This document shows positions 6,110 to 7,250 of a stretch of DNA of 7,250 nt, one piece after another. Position 1 is the stretch's first letter, and each line of letters starts with the position of its first letter. The stretch spans positions 1-7,250 of the forward strand of contig JAADHY010000095.1 in the NCBI GenBank assembly GCA_013151585.1. Direction: 5' to 3'. Both the position numbers and the translations under genes were made by a program. The stretch is from Planctomycetota bacterium (GTDB taxonomy: Bacteria > Planctomycetota > Planctomycetia > Planctomycetales > Planctomycetaceae). The notes under the pieces were generated by a model. The model saw only the letters and a program-made list of their open reading frames with translations, did no database searches and was not told where the DNA came from.

Positions 6110-6402
6110 GAACGCCTCATTCGGTGAAACGCAGCCGACTTCAACCCGCGGCCGTCCTCATGATCGCGCCGCGCCGCCGAGCCCACGAAGCAATGTGGTG
6201 GCCGACGGCAAAACTATACCGGCAAGCGGAGCAATGCTGAAGCGGACCAGCCCTGCCGAGCCAACTCGGACGGTTGCTCGACGACACCACCAGGAAAGAG
6301 ACAGAGCCACATGCGACAGGGCGACGGAGCTCAGAAAGCCCCGATTCCCTTCCCGCAACGGGCTGCGCCAAGCAACGTTCGCTTCCTTCTCCGTTTCGAC
6401 GC
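6110..6402. other. Intergenic region upstream of the POT transporter
   Basis: This gap of 293 bases lies between two minus-strand genes and has no convincing coding sequence; open frames crossing it in both directions lack start signals and recognisable domains. It probably holds the promoter of the transporter. No T-rich terminator was seen after the stop of the upstream coiled-coil gene. Confidence 0.5.
6213..6241 (-). promoter_or_regulatory. Weak candidate promoter for the POT gene
   Basis: On the minus strand TATAGT (6218 to 6213) matches five of six bases of the sigma70 -10 element, in one of the few A/T-rich spots of the gap. The best -35 at 17 bases spacing, TTCAGC (6241 to 6236), matches only three of six. 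It would give a leader of roughly 95 bases. This is a suggestion from consensus and position only. Confidence 0.22.
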
Positions 6403-7250
6403 TCAGTGCTGAGCAATCGACTCGACTTGCCGAGCGAAGTCGCGGAACATGGCGTGAATGGTTTGGCGAACCGCTTCGGGTTCCAGACGCCCAGAATGCT
6501 GAGGATGCTCACCGGCGGCAACGACCGATCGTGTCGCCCGGCGGCCGTCCTCCCACTGACAGCGGACTTCGACCTCAATGCGGCAAGAATAACCCGCCGG
6601 ATAAGGTCTCGGATAGCCATCGAGGGGCTCACGGAGCAGCAAGAATTCACCAGACAGGTGATCTTCCTCAGGAGGCAGTCCGATCTTGACCGTTTTGGTC
6701 TTGGTGTCCCAGTAGCAGGGCACTTCGGAAACCCGGCTGAGCAGCGAGCTCAGTTCTTGCTCTCGACGGCCCTCCGGAGTTCTTGAGTAGGCCGCGCCGT
6801 CCAACGCGAGCTGAATCACGCCGCTCGAAACTTCAGATGCAATCTCTTCACCGAATGACAGTTCCTCTTGCTTTGACTTTTTCTTTCTGGACCGGAGGGC
6901 TTCTCTCTCGATGTCGCGTTTCTGCCTCTCCCAGTCCCTCTCACTTTCTCGCCTTTCCTTATCGCGTTTCTGATGCCATTTTTTTCGATGCCTTTCCAGC
7001 TCGTCCAGCTCACGACGTAACTGAGAGCACCAGGTCCAAAACCGCCTTCGCTGCAACTCTGTGGCGTCGAGCACGAACTCGAACGATCGGACCGTCAGCT
7101 CCGCATGGTGCACCGGGCCCGCCCCCTTCAGAGCTCGTTGCGTCACGGTGGCCAGAGAGCTTTCGATCGTCGGATCGAAATTCTGCATGGGAAGAAAGAC
7201 CCGAGCCTTGCTGTACTCGTTCAGGCGGAACGATCCCGCGTAGTAGGAAC
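6403..7250 (-). CDS. Hypothetical charged coiled-coil protein, 5' end outside the window
   Basis: I do not recognise this family. The first ATG inside the window is at 7188 and gives 261 residues. It has no ribosome binding site, and the frame continues upstream to the edge in codons typical of GC-rich coding DNA (SYYAGSFRLNEYSKARVFLP before the Met), so the gene is 5'-truncated here. Numbered from that Met, residues 43-109 form a long, very charged helix rich in Arg, Lys and Glu with Trp at intervals, a probable coiled coil. A short region with a weakly hydrophobic stretch follows (112-135), then a folded-looking domain (about 155-225) with alternating strands: CYWDTKTKTVKIGLPPEED, GEFLLLREPLDGYPRPYPAGY and CRIEVEVRCQWEDGRRATRSVV. 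A helix (236-259) ends the protein. No catalytic motif, signal peptide or clear membrane helix is visible in this part. It lies upstream of the transporter on the same strand, but the 293-base gap argues against tight coupling. Confidence 0.75.
   Translation of the reverse strand, partial: SYYAGSFRLNEYSKARVFLPMQNFDPTIESSLATVTQRALKGAGPVHHAELTVRSFEFVLDATELQRRRFWTWCSQLRRELDELERHRKKWHQKRDKERRESERDWERQKRDIEREALRSRKKKSKQEELSFGEEIASEVSSGVIQLALDGAAYSRTPEGRREQELSSLLSRVSEVPCYWDTKTKTVKIGLPPEEDHLSGEFLLLREPLDGYPRPYPAGYSCRIEVEVRCQWEDGRRATRSVVAAGEHPQHSGRLEPEAVRQTIHAMFRDFARQVESIAQH

Noticed and set aside
6045..6786. Overlapping plus-strand open frames across the gap upstream of the transporter
   Set aside because: They run from inside the transporter gene into the coiled-coil gene, lack start signals and have Arg/Ser/Pro-rich composition.

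Overview
The window is GC-rich, gene-dense bacterial DNA, most likely from a planctomycete. This rests on remembered family features: a ribosomal protein S4 of planctomycete type standing alone instead of next to rpoA, a secreted FG-GAP/VCBS propeller joined to an acetyl-xylan-esterase/dienelactone-hydrolase-like domain, and an oversized POT peptide transporter. No RNA gene, insertion sequence, CRISPR array or phage gene was seen.

Left part, plus strand: a small unrecognised protein (33-263) that may be cut by the window edge, a 372-base gap with weak hairpins and a candidate promoter and leader, then rpsD (636-1244). A 254-base gap with two small hairpins separates rpsD from the convergent genes to its right.

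Right part, minus strand, read from the right edge: an unrecognised, highly charged coiled-coil protein whose 5' end lies beyond the window (6403-7250); a 293-base gap; a 783-residue proton-dependent oligopeptide transporter (3758-6109); and 71 bases further on a secreted seven-motif FG-GAP propeller plus alpha/beta hydrolase. This last gene is split between two reading frames (2613-3686 and 1499-2725). The switch near 2771-2780 falls inside a conserved propeller segment and looks like a small deletion of about 11 bases, so the gene is either a recent pseudogene or contains a sequence error.

Transporter and secreted hydrolase lie on one strand with a short gap and could be co-transcribed. They would fit a scavenging lifestyle (extracellular ester or polymer attack, uptake of short peptides), but no shared pathway is shown. 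I found no clear new multi-gene system. The points most worth a second look are the split propeller-esterase, the large periplasmic-loop insertion in the transporter, and the S4 upstream region.
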